Source: Rivihabitans pingtungensis (GTDB lineage Bacteria > Pseudomonadota > Gammaproteobacteria > Burkholderiales > Aquaspirillaceae). From it: DNA of 64,000 nucleotides. Positions 44,273 to 53,794 of the stretch are shown here, one piece after another (position 1 is the stretch's first letter; every line of letters starts with the position of its first letter). The stretch spans positions 1 through 64,000 of the forward strand of contig NZ_QJKI01000007.1 of NCBI RefSeq assembly GCF_003201855.1, in the 5' to 3' direction. The notes beneath the pieces were generated by a model. That model saw only the letters and a program-made list of their open reading frames with translations, searched no databases and was not told where the DNA came from. Made by a program: the position numbers and the translations under genes.

Positions 44273-44371
44273 ATGGCGCTGCGGCTGGCCACACTCCGCG
44301 CGGCGCGCCTGGCCAAACATGTGCGGACAGTGCAAGTCTTGCCGCAGTGGGTTTTGTTCGCCGCTCTTAAC
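44273..44371. repeat. Palindromic repeat family A, copy 10 (diverged)
   Basis: GGCGCTGCGGCTGGCCACAC, GCGCCTGGCCAAACATGTGC, GGACAGTGCAAGTCTTGCCG, then TGGGTTTTGTTCGCCGCTCT and TAA. Read on the minus strand its end is TTAAGAGCGGCGAACAAAAC; the TAA there is the stop codon of metR. Confidence 0.6.
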
Positions 44372-45296
44372 CCGCCAGCGGACGAATGCCGGCTAAGGTG
44401 GCAAAACTCAGCTCGCGCACCGTCACCAAAAAATCTTCCAGATAAGCCAGCCCGGCGTCGTCGGCGCGGGTGGCGGCGTATAGCTCGCTGCGCAGGCCGT
44501 GCTCGCCAATCGGCAACGCCTGCACATAGCCGCGCTCCAGATAAGGCTTGACCGCCCAGAACGGCAGCGCCGCCACGCCGCGCCGGCTGGCCACCAGTTG
44601 CACCATGGCCACGGTCAGCTCGGTGGTGCGGCGCGGCGGGTTGACGCCGGCCGGGCGCAGCACCTGGCAGACCAGATCCAGCTTGTCGTCTGGCACCGGG
44701 TAGGTGATCAGGGTTTCGCGGGCAAAGTCGGCGGCGCTCAGCCAGGGTTTGCCGGCCAGCGGATGGTCGCGCGCCAGCACGGCCACCATTTCATAGCCAA
44801 ACAGCGGGTGGTAGCGCACGGCGGCTTCGTCTTCTGGCGCCGACACCACCGCCAGGTCGGCACGGCGGCTGAGCAGCAGGCCCACCGGGTCGGCATGAAA
44901 GCCCGACACGATATCCAGCTCCACCTCGGGCCAGTGGCCACGAAAATCGTCCATCGCCGGCATCAGCCAGTCAAAACAGGTGTGGCATTCCACGGCAATG
45001 CGCAGCTGGCCGGCCTCGCCCTGGGCAATGCGCGCCAGCTCGCGTTCGGCCTGCTGCACCTGCGCCAGCACGCTGCGCGCCAGGGTGTGCAGCCGCTCGC
45101 CGGCGGCGGTGAGCGCCAGCGGCTGGCGGCGGCGATCCACCAGCGCGCAGCCGTAGTGGCTTTCCAGGGTTTTCAGCTGGTGCGACAGCGCCGACTGGGT
45201 GAGATTCAGCCGGCGGGCGGCGGCCGAGACATTGCCGCATTCGGCCAGCGCCAGCAGGGTGCGCAAGTGGCGCAGTTCAAGCAGGGAAGTCGCCAT
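44367..45296 (-). CDS. metR: LysR-type regulator of methionine genes
   Basis: 309 residues. The N-terminal winged helix-turn-helix (LRTLLALAECGNVSAAARRL, NLTQSALSHQLKTLE) is followed by the LysR effector domain (about 92-300). It is divergent from metE with a 117-bp gap containing MetR-box-like sequences. In proteobacteria MetR activates metE with homocysteine as coactivator; position and similarity (WLMPAMDDFRGHWPEVELDI) support the name. The stop codon lies in the end of repeat A copy 10. Confidence 0.92.
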   Translation of the reverse strand: MATSLLELRHLRTLLALAECGNVSAAARRLNLTQSALSHQLKTLESHYGCALVDRRRQPLALTAAGERLHTLARSVLAQVQQAERELARIAQGEAGQLRIAVECHTCFDWLMPAMDDFRGHWPEVELDIVSGFHADPVGLLLSRRADLAVVSAPEDEAAVRYHPLFGYEMVAVLARDHPLAGKPWLSAADFARETLITYPVPDDKLDLVCQVLRPAGVNPPRRTTELTVAMVQLVASRRGVAALPFWAVKPYLERGYVQALPIGEHGLRSELYAATRADDAGLAYLEDFLVTVRELSFATLAGIRPLAG

Positions 45297-45307
45297 GGCG
45301 TTCTCTA

Positions 45308-45334
45308 TGAATTCTGTTCATTGAATTCATCAAA
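45308..45334. promoter_or_regulatory. MetR-box-like sites between metR and metE
   Basis: TGAATTCTGTTCA (45308-45320) fits TGAA-N5-TTCA, the known MetR recognition pattern. A second partial site, TGAATTCATCAAA (45322-45334), follows at once. Together they sit just ahead of metR and about 80-105 bp before metE. Confidence 0.65.
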
Positions 45335-45413
45335 ATAATGAGTTTGTATCATACAACAACCTTCCGGCATCCTAGCGCCACTCAAATTTAGTTCATGGCG
45401 TAAAGGATAAACA

Positions 45414-47690
45414 ATGATCAAGATTCATAACCTCGGCTTTCCGCGCATTGGCGCGCAGCGCGAACTGAAATTCGCCCTGGAGCGCCACTGGCGCGGCGAA
45501 GACAGCCTGGAGACGCTGGAGCACACCGCCCGCACACTGCGCCAGCGCCACTGGCTGACGCAAAAAGCCGCCGGGCTGGACTGGATCCCGGTGGGGGACT
45601 TTGCCTGCTACGACCATGTGCTGTCCACCCTGTTTCTGCTGGGCGCACTGCCCAGCCGCTTTGCCATCGACCCGGCGCAGGCCACCCTGGCCGACCAATT
45701 CACCCTGGCGCGCGGCAACGCCAGCCAGCCGGCGATGGAAATGACCAAGTGGTTTGACACCAATTACCACTATCTGGCCCCGGAATTTGACCGCCACACC
45801 ACCTTTGCCGCCCAGCCGCGCTGGCTGCTGGAGCCGCTGGCCGAAGCGCGCGCGCTGGGCCTGGCCGCCAAGCCGGTGCTGCTTGGGCCGCTGTCCTTGC
45901 TGTGGCTGGGCAAAAGCAAGGACGGCGTGGACCGCCTGAGCCTGCTGCCGGCGCTGCTGAGCGCCTATGGCGAGCTGCTGAGCGCGCTGAGCATCCACGG
46001 CGTGGACTGGGTGCAGATCGACGAGCCGATTCTGGGCCTGGATTTGCCGGCCGACTGGCTGGCCGCCTACCAGCCGGCCTATACGCAACTGGCCGCGCAA
46101 GCGCCGCGCCTGCTGCTGGCCAGCTATTTTGCCAGCGTGCTGCCGCAGCGCGACTTGCTCAAACGCCTGCCGGTGGCCGGCGTGCATCTGGACGTGGTGC
46201 GCGCGCCCGAGCAATTGGCCGGCTTTGTCGCCGACTGGCCGCGTGAGCGGGTGCTGTCGCTGGGGGTGATCGACGGGCGCAATATCTGGCGCGCCGACCT
46301 GAACGCCCTGTTGACGCAACTGGCCCCGCTGGCGGCGCAATGGGGCGAACAGCTGTGGCTGGCGCCGTCGTGCTCGCTCTTGCATGTGCCGGTGGATCTG
46401 GCGCAGGAAACCGAGCTGGACGCCGAAGTCAAAACCTGGCTGGCTTTTGCCGTGCAAAAGCTCAACGAGCTGAAACTGCTGGCGCGCGGCCTGAACCACG
46501 GCGCCGACAGCATCGCCAACGAACTGGCCGCCTGCCGCCACGCCCACAACAGCCGCCGCACCAGCCCGCGCGTGGTCAACCCGGCGGTGCGCCAGCGCCT
46601 GGCCGATATTCGCCCTGGCGACGACCAGCGCCGCAGCGCTTACCCGCAACGTGCCCGCGCCCAGCATGACTGGCTGCAGCTGCCGCTGCTGCCCACCACG
46701 ACGATTGGCTCTTTCCCGCAGACCGCCGACATCCGCGCCGCCCGCGCCGCCTGGCGCGCCGGCAAGCTGGACGCCGCCAGCTACGACGCCGCCATGCGCG
46801 CAGAAATCACCCTGGCGGTGCGCAAGCAGGAAGCCTTGGGCCTGGACGTGCTGGTGCACGGCGAGGCCGAGCGCAATGATATGGTGGAATACTTTGGTGA
46901 GCAGCTGGACGGCTTTGTCTTTACCCGCCACGGCTGGGTGCAAAGCTACGGCAGCCGCTGCGTCAAGCCGCCGGTCTTGTTTGGCGATGTGTCGCGTCCG
47001 CAGCCGATGACGGTGGCCTGGTCGGTGTTTGCCCAGTCGCTGACCGAGCGGCCGATGAAGGGCATGCTCACCGGCCCGGTGACCATTCTGCAATGGTCGT
47101 TTGTGCGTGACGACCTGGCCCGCGCCGAGGTGTGCCGGCAAATTGCCCTGGCCATCCGCGACGAGGTGCTGGATCTGGAAAACGCCGGCATCCGGGTGAT
47201 CCAGATCGACGAACCGGCCTTCCGCGAAGGCCTGCCGCTCAAGCGCGCCGATTGGGACGCGTATCTGGACTGGGCCGGCCAGAGCTTTCGCTTGTCTGCC
47301 GCCGGGGTGGACGACGCCACGCAAATCCACACCCATATGTGTTATTCGGAGTTCAACGACATCCTGCCAGCCATCGCCGCGCTGGACGCCGACGTGATCA
47401 CCATCGAAACCTCGCGCTCGGACATGGAGCTTCTGGACGCCTTTGCCGAATTTGCCTACCCCAATGAAATCGGCCCCGGCGTGTACGACATCCATTCGCC
47501 GCGCATCCCGGACAGCGCCGAGATGGTCAAGCTGCTGAACAAGGCGCTGGCGGTGATCCCGGCGCGCCGGCTGTGGGTCAACCCGGACTGCGGCCTGAAA
47601 ACCCGCAACTGGGCAGAAACCGAAGCCGCGCTGACCAATATGCTGACGGCCACGCGACAACTGCGCGCACAGCTGGCGGCCACGGTGTAA
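45414..47690 (+). CDS. metE: Cobalamin-independent methionine synthase
   Basis: 758 residues, [20 protein letters not shown]. Transfers the methyl group of methyltetrahydropteroyl-triglutamate to homocysteine. It has the duplicated barrel layout: N-terminal half to about 390, then the C-terminal catalytic half with [15 protein letters not shown], the zinc ligands in [10 protein letters not shown] (His and Cys) and [10 protein letters not shown] (Cys), plus the conserved Glu of [13 protein letters not shown]. Normal length (E. coli 753). Under probable MetR control. Confidence 0.97.
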   Translation: MIKIHNLGFPRIGAQRELKFALERHWRGEDSLETLEHTARTLRQRHWLTQKAAGLDWIPVGDFACYDHVLSTLFLLGALPSRFAIDPAQATLADQFTLARGNASQPAMEMTKWFDTNYHYLAPEFDRHTTFAAQPRWLLEPLAEARALGLAAKPVLLGPLSLLWLGKSKDGVDRLSLLPALLSAYGELLSALSIHGVDWVQIDEPILGLDLPADWLAAYQPAYTQLAAQAPRLLLASYFASVLPQRDLLKRLPVAGVHLDVVRAPEQLAGFVADWPRERVLSLGVIDGRNIWRADLNALLTQLAPLAAQWGEQLWLAPSCSLLHVPVDLAQETELDAEVKTWLAFAVQKLNELKLLARGLNHGADSIANELAACRHAHNSRRTSPRVVNPAVRQRLADIRPGDDQRRSAYPQRARAQHDWLQLPLLPTTTIGSFPQTADIRAARAAWRAGKLDAASYDAAMRAEITLAVRKQEALGLDVLVHGEAERNDMVEYFGEQLDGFVFTRHGWVQSYGSRCVKPPVLFGDVSRPQPMTVAWSVFAQSLTERPMKGMLTGPVTILQWSFVRDDLARAEVCRQIALAIRDEVLDLENAGIRVIQIDEPAFREGLPLKRADWDAYLDWAGQSFRLSAAGVDDATQIHTHMCYSEFNDILPAIAALDADVITIETSRSDMELLDAFAEFAYPNEIGPGVYDIHSPRIPDSAEMVKLLNKALAVIPARRLWVNPDCGLKTRNWAETEAALTNMLTATRQLRAQLAATV

Positions 47691-47716
47691 GCGATCGTTT
47701 GGCCAGATAAAACACC

Positions 47717-47751
47717 AAGGGCCCACATGGTTTAACACCATGTGGGCCCTT
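47717..47751. terminator. Perfect stem-loop after metE
   Basis: AAGGGCCCACATGG pairs exactly with CCATGTGGGCCCTT around TTTAACA. It lies 27 bp after metE and 59 bp from the end of the convergent RTX gene. No T run, but probably terminates in both directions. Confidence 0.75.
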
Positions 47752-47809
47752 GTGCTGAGCGATGTACGGAAGGGCATGCGTGGATCCATGCATGCGCTCC
47801 CTGCGGCGC

Positions 47810-49915
47810 TTAGGTCAGCGATTGGTAGGTAAAGTCACTGAGTGTCAGCACAGGTGTACCGACAATTTTCACAGCCAAATCAGCACTGGCGTTGAAGCTA
47901 GCGCCAGCGCTTTGGTCAAACACCAGATAGGTATCGCCAGAGAAGGTGAAGGTGCTCAATGCCGGCGCTGCGCTGGATGCGTTAGCCGCAGCAGCCTGAT
48001 TTACCAGGCTGGCCAAGGTATCGCCGGCACTGGCTGTCAGCGTGTTCAATACGGTTGGCGTGGCGCTGCTGCGGCCAATGCTCAGCATGATTCTGTCTAC
48101 ACCATGCACAAAATCGGTGATGCTGATCTGATTGACGCCGGTCGTGTGGTCGCCCACCAGGCCGCGCGGCATCCAGAAGATGTCAAAACCCGCGCCGCCG
48201 GTCATCTGCACAGCGCCCGTCGAATTGAGGATGACACCCGCAGGCTGACTGTGGTTGACCGACAAGGTGTCGTTGCCATCACCGCCCAGCAGGGTGTCAC
48301 TGCCACCATAGCCAATCAGGTAATCATTGCCGCCACGGCCTTCCAGCAGGTTGTTGCCGCTGTTGCCGTAGAGATAGTTGTTGAGTGCATTGCCATAGCC
48401 ATCAATGTTGCCGGAGCCAACCAGGGTGAGGTTTTCGACGTAATAACCTTCCCCAACAAACGCCGAAACAGGGCTATTGCTGTCCAAGCTAAATGAAATA
48501 TCTGTTTTAATAGTGTCTACACCCTCATTTGCCAGCTCAACAATGTAATGGTTCTGGTAGTCGTATTCACTGCCAACAAATACATAGACATCATCCCCAC
48601 TCCCACCTTCCATGTGCCCGGTGAAGGCATGGCTAAAATCCATGACATCATTACCTTCTCCACCATACGCAGTCCCTGAATTCGCCATAAAAATGATTTT
48701 ATCATTCCCCGCATCTCCATACACCTCAGGAAAAAACCCTTTTGTCATATCTAGAACAGTGATATGATCATCGCCATTGCCGCCATGCGTTTTCTTAACA
48801 TTTTTAATCTGGATTGTATCATTACCATCTTGACCATCTAAGCTCGCTACTCCCTCAACAGCCATATAATTATCTGCACCATTTCCTACCAGATTTTCCC
48901 AGAGATACCCTTCCTTAGTTGTGATTAGCCTCTCCACATTTGACGGCAAAATATAACTAAACCCATTAGAGCTAAAATAAACCGTATCGTAACCCTCCAA
49001 ATAATATTCCATAATGATATCAACCCCTCCCTGAATAGTATAAATATCATCCCCCGTACCACCAATCAAGGTATTGGCACCCCCACGGCCATCCAGGGAG
49101 TCATTGCCAGCCTCACCATAAAGCACATTATCACCATCATTGCCAATCAGCGTATTGCGTAAGGCATTGCCACGGCCAGTGGCATTACTGCTTCCTGAAA
49201 AAGTCAGATTTTCAAAGTTATCTGCCAAGGTAAAGCTAGCATCTGCAACAATGGTATCAGTGCCTTCATTGGCATTTTCAAAGACAGTATCCAGCCCAAC
49301 CGTAATGTAATACGTGTCGTTACCGGCGCCGCCATGCAATTCATTTTCGTTTTGCTGGCCGTTCAGAATATCATTGCCATTGCCACCATACAAAGTGTCA
49401 TTGCCCAGGCCACCGTACAATTGATCATTACCATCCAGGCCCGACAAGACATTATTGCCTGTATTGCCAATCATGCGATTACCCAACTGATTGCCCACGC
49501 CATTTAAATGGGCAGCGCCTTGCAGGGTCAGAAATTCAACCTCACCAGGCAGGGTATAGTTGCTGACCGTCGAGGTATACACAATATCCATTGTGCCCTC
49601 ATTGGCATTTTCCACCACCACATCGCCGGCATCATCCACCACATAGGAGTCGTTGCCGTAACCACCAGCCATAAAATCAGCGCCCGTCCCACCATTCAGC
49701 GTATCGCCACCATCCCCGCCATACAGGCTGTCATTGCCACCATTGCCCAACAGGCTATCTGCACCATCAGCGCCAGAAATCAAATTAGCGTCATTGTTGC
49801 CGCTAATATTATTGGTCAGATTATTGCCAAAAATCTTGAATGCGCCTGGCGCTGTCAACGTGTAATTGGTGTCAGTAGCAGAAAAGGTGATCAAATTGCC
49901 ATTAGTTGTAGCCAT
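47810..49915 (-). CDS. RTX (glycine-rich, calcium-binding repeat) surface protein 2
   Basis: 701 residues starting MATTNGNLITFSATDTNYTL. No signal peptide. Several blocks of GGxGxDxLx repeats (for example GGNGNDILNGQ, GEAGNDSLDGRGG, GGDGNDTLSVN) alternate with ~40-residue VVENANEGTDTI/YTLP-type segments found in many RTX adhesins (VDDAGDVVVENANEG, VENLTLVGSGNIDGYGN). The C-terminal ~130 residues (GGAGFDIFWMPRGLVG, DFVHGVDRIMLSIG, SGDTYLVFDQS, ending SDFTYQSLT) correspond to those of the RTX protein at 7521-8834. Probably secreted by a type I system encoded elsewhere and held at the surface. The middle third (about 48500-49050) has visibly lower GC than its flanks. Confidence 0.83.
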   Translation of the reverse strand: MATTNGNLITFSATDTNYTLTAPGAFKIFGNNLTNNISGNNDANLISGADGADSLLGNGGNDSLYGGDGGDTLNGGTGADFMAGGYGNDSYVVDDAGDVVVENANEGTMDIVYTSTVSNYTLPGEVEFLTLQGAAHLNGVGNQLGNRMIGNTGNNVLSGLDGNDQLYGGLGNDTLYGGNGNDILNGQQNENELHGGAGNDTYYITVGLDTVFENANEGTDTIVADASFTLADNFENLTFSGSSNATGRGNALRNTLIGNDGDNVLYGEAGNDSLDGRGGANTLIGGTGDDIYTIQGGVDIIMEYYLEGYDTVYFSSNGFSYILPSNVERLITTKEGYLWENLVGNGADNYMAVEGVASLDGQDGNDTIQIKNVKKTHGGNGDDHITVLDMTKGFFPEVYGDAGNDKIIFMANSGTAYGGEGNDVMDFSHAFTGHMEGGSGDDVYVFVGSEYDYQNHYIVELANEGVDTIKTDISFSLDSNSPVSAFVGEGYYVENLTLVGSGNIDGYGNALNNYLYGNSGNNLLEGRGGNDYLIGYGGSDTLLGGDGNDTLSVNHSQPAGVILNSTGAVQMTGGAGFDIFWMPRGLVGDHTTGVNQISITDFVHGVDRIMLSIGRSSATPTVLNTLTASAGDTLASLVNQAAAANASSAAPALSTFTFSGDTYLVFDQSAGASFNASADLAVKIVGTPVLTLSDFTYQSLT

Positions 49916-50091
49916 GAGATTATTCCTTGTAGCGTGAGAATATCAAACACTTATTAAGTATCAGAAGTCGATACCACAGAGTTTTTTTATGATATTCCAT
50001 CTCCGCAGTACATAGCGCGTTTCTTGTTGTTTCTTGATAAAAATCAAAGCCGCACACGTAGTTTTACTTAGGAGAAATCACAAGGCGCTCA

Positions 50092-50145
50092 GTAAATATA
50101 CTTAAAACCTTCCTACTGATACGGCTAATTAGGTAAATACACTTA
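50092..50145. repeat. 13-bp direct repeat upstream of RTX gene 2
   Basis: GTAAATATACTTA (50092-50104) and GTAAATACACTTA (50133-50145) differ at one base and start 41 bp apart, close to four helical turns. A related TATACTTA occurs at 8901-8908, upstream of RTX gene 1. This suggests, without proof, a shared regulator. Confidence 0.4.
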
Positions 50146-50309
50146 CCACCTCCAATATGTTATCGCCTCGCCAATGCAGCCTGTCTCAACATTCGACATA
50201 ACTGGTTGCCATTTGATTAAATCTATCAAATTAGTATTTCAGACCAGGGTTGGCTTATTACAATTACCTTATATTTAATATATATAAATCATGTTATGCA
50301 TCGCAGACA

Positions 50310-50415
50310 AAATGCACCTGGCGTTGCGGCGTGACCTTGCCATAATCCTTGTGCTGTCAGTGGTCGCATGCTTGGCCAGGGCTGCCATGCTGAGTTTTGC
50401 TTTTGACGCTAACCA
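50310..50415. repeat. Palindromic repeat family A, copy 11 (diverged)
   Basis: CACCTGGCGTTGCGGCGTGA, CCTTGCCATAATCCTTGTGC, TGTCAGTGGTCGCATGCTTG, GCCAGGGCTGCCATGCTGAG, TTTTGCTTTTGACGCTAACC; the family order with changes. Confidence 0.6.
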
Positions 50416-50577
50416 TTGTTTTTATTTGACTCACCCAGGCAGATCAATGTCGGCTTGCTCGCATGCACTGTTGCGTTTCAGGGCGGCTGGCCACTCGGAG
50501 GGCAACGCGGCTTGCCTTCTTGCATTTTTCCGCATGGTGTAAAATTGATGCTTTTAACATCTTTGAGGGTTTACATC

Positions 50578-50820
50578 ATGGCATGCCCGCACTTTTCAGC
50601 CGATGAACACGCCGCCCTGCTGGCTCTCAAAGGCGTTGGCCCCACCGTGGTGCTGCGTCTGGAGCAACTGGGCATTCACAGCTTTGCCCAACTGGCGACA
50701 GAAGACGCCGACGTGCTCGCCCAACGTGTGGCCACCTTGGTGGGCGGCAGTTGCTGGCGCAACAGCCCGCAAGCCCGTGCGGCCCTGGCTGCCTGCATTG
50801 CCCAGGCCAAAACCGCCTGA
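50578..50820 (+). CDS. Helix-hairpin-helix domain protein
   Basis: 80 residues, MACPHFSADEHAALLALKGV. The first 55 residues form a helix-hairpin-helix unit (LLALKGVGPTVVLRLEQLGI, HSFAQLATEDADVLAQRVAT), as in small nucleic-acid-binding proteins of unknown role. A GAGGG stretch about ten bases before the ATG may serve as ribosome site. Longer in-frame starts (50416) reach into repeat A copy 11 flank and are rejected. Single gene; function unknown. Confidence 0.75.
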   Translation: MACPHFSADEHAALLALKGVGPTVVLRLEQLGIHSFAQLATEDADVLAQRVATLVGGSCWRNSPQARAALAACIAQAKTA

Positions 50821-51001
50821 ACCCGCCAGCCACCGCCATCGCCACCCAACTGCGTGCGAAAACCTTGCCCCAAGCGCCGATTTCGCTTAAAACTGCCTGT
50901 TGCGACTCGGCGGGCTTGCCCGTCGTATTTTTACGCACGCTGTCATCGTTTCGTCATCATGGCAGCGCGCGCTGTCCGTATACTGTCAAAAAGGAATTGC
51001 G

Positions 51002-51274
51002 ATGACCCGCATGGTGAACTGTATCAAGCTTGGCCGTGAAGCCGAGGGCCTGGATGTGCCGCCGATGCCCGGCGAACTGGGCAAAAAGTTGTACGACTCC
51101 GTCTCCAAGGAAGCCTGGCAGGCGTGGCTGAAGCTGCAAACCATGCTGATCAACGAAAACCGTCTCAACCTGGCCGACCCGCGCGCCCGGCAATACCTGA
51201 CCCAGCAAATGCAAAACCATTTCTTTGGTTCGGGTTCGGAAATGCCCACGGGCTACGTGCCGCCCCAGGCCTGA
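51002..51274 (+). CDS. yggX: Oxidative damage protection / iron-trafficking protein YggX
   Basis: 90 residues, [20 protein letters not shown]. The conserved Cys of MVNCIKLG, the [17 protein letters not shown] segment and the [20 protein letters not shown] helix are typical. YggX protects iron-sulfur clusters from oxidation, probably by handling labile iron. AAGGAA precedes the ATG; TATACT (50979-50984) serves as a likely -10, giving a very short leader. ppk follows 79 bp later. Confidence 0.95.
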   Translation: MTRMVNCIKLGREAEGLDVPPMPGELGKKLYDSVSKEAWQAWLKLQTMLINENRLNLADPRARQYLTQQMQNHFFGSGSEMPTGYVPPQA

Positions 51275-51353
51275 CGCCCGCACTGACCGCCCGGCGCCGC
51301 GCCGGGCGGACGGTCTGCCGGCCCTGCCGTTTTCTCTGACCGACCATTTCTGT

Positions 51354-53420
51354 ATGACGACACCGCCACTACCGCTGCTGAACCGAGAACTGGGCCTGAT
51401 TGAATTCAATCGCCGCGTGCTGGCGCAAGCCGAAGACACCGGCGTGCCGCTGCTGGAGCGGCTCAAGTTTCTCTGCATTGTCTCGTCCAACCTCGACGAG
51501 TTCTTCGAAGTCCGCGTCGCCTCGCTCAAAGAAGCGCAACGGCTGTCGCCCGGCCAGGCGCTGCCCGACGGCCTGCTGCCCAGCCAGGCGCTGGCCAAGG
51601 TCTCGCAGGCCGCGCATGGGCTGGTGGAGCGCCAATACTGGCTGATGCGCGAAGTGCTGTTCCCGGCGCTGGCCGAAGAAGGCATCCACTTTGTCCGCCG
51701 CGCCGAATGGACCGCCGAGATGCACGAATGGATTCACCAATACTTCCTGCGCGAAGTGATGCCGGTGCTCACCCCCATCGGCCTGGATCCATCCCACCCC
51801 TTCCCGCGTTTGCTGAACAAAAGCCTGAACTTCGCCATCGAGCTGGAAGGCCGCGATGCCTTTGGCCGCAGCTCTGGCATTGCCATCGTGCAGGCGCCGC
51901 GCATTCTGCCGCGCGTCATCAAGCTGCCCGAAGACATTGCCGGCAAGCCCAACTGCTTTATCTTCCTGTCGTCGATGCTGCACGCCCATATTGGCGAGCT
52001 GTTCTCCGGCATGGCGATCAAGGGCTTTTACCAGTTCCGCCTGACCCGCGACAGCGAGCTGACCGTCGAAGAAGACGAGCTGAAAAACCTGCGCACCGCC
52101 CTGCAAGGCGAGCTGCGCCATCGCCAGTACGGCGATGCGGTGCGGCTGGAAATCGCCGACAACTGCCCCGAGCACATGGAAGAATTCATGCTCGGCCAGT
52201 TTGGTCTGGAAAAAGCCGACGTCTATCGGGTGGAAGGCCCGGTCAACCTGGTGCGGCTGATGCAAGTGCCCGACCTGGTGAACCGCCCCGACCTGAAATA
52301 CCGCCCCTTTGTGCCCGGCCTGCCGCTGCCACTGGCCAAAAAGAACGACCTGCTGGCCACCATCCGCAAAGGTGATGTGCTGCTGCACCATCCATACCAG
52401 TCGTTCCAGCCAGTGATTGACCTGCTGAACATCGCCGCCACCGACCCGCAAGTGGTGGCGATCAAGATGACGGTGTACCGCACCGGCACCGAGTCCGCCC
52501 TGATGGATTCGCTGCTGGCGGCGGCGCGCGCCGGCAAGCAAGTCACTGTGGTGGTCGAGCTGATGGCGCGCTTTGACGAAGAAGCCAATATCGGCTGGGC
52601 CTCGCGCCTGGAAGATGCGGGCGCGCATGTGGTGTACGGCGTGTACGGCTACAAGATTCACGCCAAGATGCTGATGGTGGTGCGCCGCGAAGACGGCCAG
52701 CTGCGCCGCTATGTGCATCTGGGCACCGGCAACTACCACCCGCGCACCGCGCGCATGTACACCGACTTTGGCCTGATGACCTGCAACGAGGAAATCGCCA
52801 GCGACGTCAACGACATCTTTGTGCAGATCACCGGCCTGGGCCGGGTGGGCGAGCTCAAGCACCTGCTGCAATCGCCGTTCTCGCTGCACAGCGGCATGCT
52901 GGCGGCAATCAGCCGCGAAGCCGAACACGCCCGCGCCGGCCGCTCGGCGGCGATCATCGCCAAGATGAACTCGCTGCTGGAGCCGCAAATCATCGCTGCG
53001 CTGTACGAGGCCTCGCAAGCCGGGGTGAAAATCCGCCTGATCATCCGTGGCGTATGCGCCTTGCGCCCTGGCGTGCCGGGGCTGTCGGACAATATCGAAG
53101 TGCGCTCGGTGGTGGGCCGTTTTCTGGAACATCCACGGGTGTTCTACTTCTATAACGACCGCCAGGAAGACCTTTACATCGCCAGCGCCGACTGGATGGG
53201 CCGCAACTTCTTCCGCCGCATCGAAACCTGCGTGCCGATCCGCGACACCAAGCTCAAGCGCCGGGTAATCAAAGAAGGCCTGCGCCCGTATCTGTTCGAT
53301 AACGTCAACGCCTGGGAAATGCAGGGTGACGGCAGCTACAAGCGCAAGACGCAACGCGGCAAGCCGCGCAGCGCCCAGGCAATTTTGCTGGAAGAACTCA
53401 GCAGCCCGACGGTACGCTGA
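51354..53420 (+). CDS. ppk1: Polyphosphate kinase
   Basis: 688 residues from MTTPPLPLLNRELGLIEFNR. Makes inorganic polyphosphate from ATP. The N-terminal domain (LLNRELGLIEFNRRVLAQAE, SNLDEFFEVRV), head domain and two C-terminal phospholipase-D-like domains are present. The autophosphorylated histidine lies in YGYKIHAKMLMV, followed by LGTGNYHPRTARMYTDFGL. Standard length (E. coli 688). No ppx gene follows. A strong terminator closes the unit. Confidence 0.96.
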   Translation: MTTPPLPLLNRELGLIEFNRRVLAQAEDTGVPLLERLKFLCIVSSNLDEFFEVRVASLKEAQRLSPGQALPDGLLPSQALAKVSQAAHGLVERQYWLMREVLFPALAEEGIHFVRRAEWTAEMHEWIHQYFLREVMPVLTPIGLDPSHPFPRLLNKSLNFAIELEGRDAFGRSSGIAIVQAPRILPRVIKLPEDIAGKPNCFIFLSSMLHAHIGELFSGMAIKGFYQFRLTRDSELTVEEDELKNLRTALQGELRHRQYGDAVRLEIADNCPEHMEEFMLGQFGLEKADVYRVEGPVNLVRLMQVPDLVNRPDLKYRPFVPGLPLPLAKKNDLLATIRKGDVLLHHPYQSFQPVIDLLNIAATDPQVVAIKMTVYRTGTESALMDSLLAAARAGKQVTVVVELMARFDEEANIGWASRLEDAGAHVVYGVYGYKIHAKMLMVVRREDGQLRRYVHLGTGNYHPRTARMYTDFGLMTCNEEIASDVNDIFVQITGLGRVGELKHLLQSPFSLHSGMLAAISREAEHARAGRSAAIIAKMNSLLEPQIIAALYEASQAGVKIRLIIRGVCALRPGVPGLSDNIEVRSVVGRFLEHPRVFYFYNDRQEDLYIASADWMGRNFFRRIETCVPIRDTKLKRRVIKEGLRPYLFDNVNAWEMQGDGSYKRKTQRGKPRSAQAILLEELSSPTVR

Positions 53421-53448
53421 CCCCCTTTGCGTTGATTTACCCCGCCCA

Positions 53449-53478
53449 AGCCCGCACGGCACACCGTGCGGGCTTTTG
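53449..53478 (+). terminator. Terminator of ppk1
   Basis: AAGCCCGCACGG-CACA-CCGTGCGGGCTT with TTTT in the tail. The following 53480-53794 has no gene; TATACT at 53637-53642 is a likely -10 for the permease, giving a leader of about 145 bases. Confidence 0.88.
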
Positions 53479-53794
53479 CATGCTGGCGTCACCAGTTGAT
53501 ACGCCCGCCTCTCTGCGCCATTGCCGCCACGCCCACACCATGCCCTTGTGATATTCCCGCCAGAAGCAGTGAAAAACTGAAAATTCCTGCGATTTCTGGC
53601 TGAAGTATGGTGAAAAACCCACGGGGCAAATTCTTATACTAGCCGCTTCCGTAGGGGAAGTTCCTGCGCGAAACACGCCCGCCCGGCCGCACCCTGGCAT
53701 GGCGCGCGGCCTGATACAGCGTATCTGCTGCCACAAAAAACGGCGCCAGGCCCATCCAGCCTGAGCGCCATCACAATATAGGAGGAAACACCCC

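Larger units (their letters stand above)
49916..50577. other. Long low-GC upstream region of RTX gene 2
   Basis: 660 bp with no convincing gene. From 49920 to 50310 the sequence is strongly AT-rich and holds a 13-bp direct repeat (separate entry). The last part (50310-50415) is an A repeat, followed by the HhH-gene promoter region (TAAAAT at about 50539). An AT-rich regulatory region bound by nucleoid proteins is likely. Confidence 0.5.

Noticed and set aside
45393..47789. Open frame of nearly 800 codons antisense to metE
   Set aside because: It is the mirror of a high-GC third-position gene: composition rich in Gly, Arg, Gln, His and Ala, no domain, no ribosome site, and metE is unmistakable on the other strand.
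51369..53492. 707-codon open frame antisense to ppk1
   Set aside because: Shadow frame without recognisable domain; runs into the ppk1 terminator.
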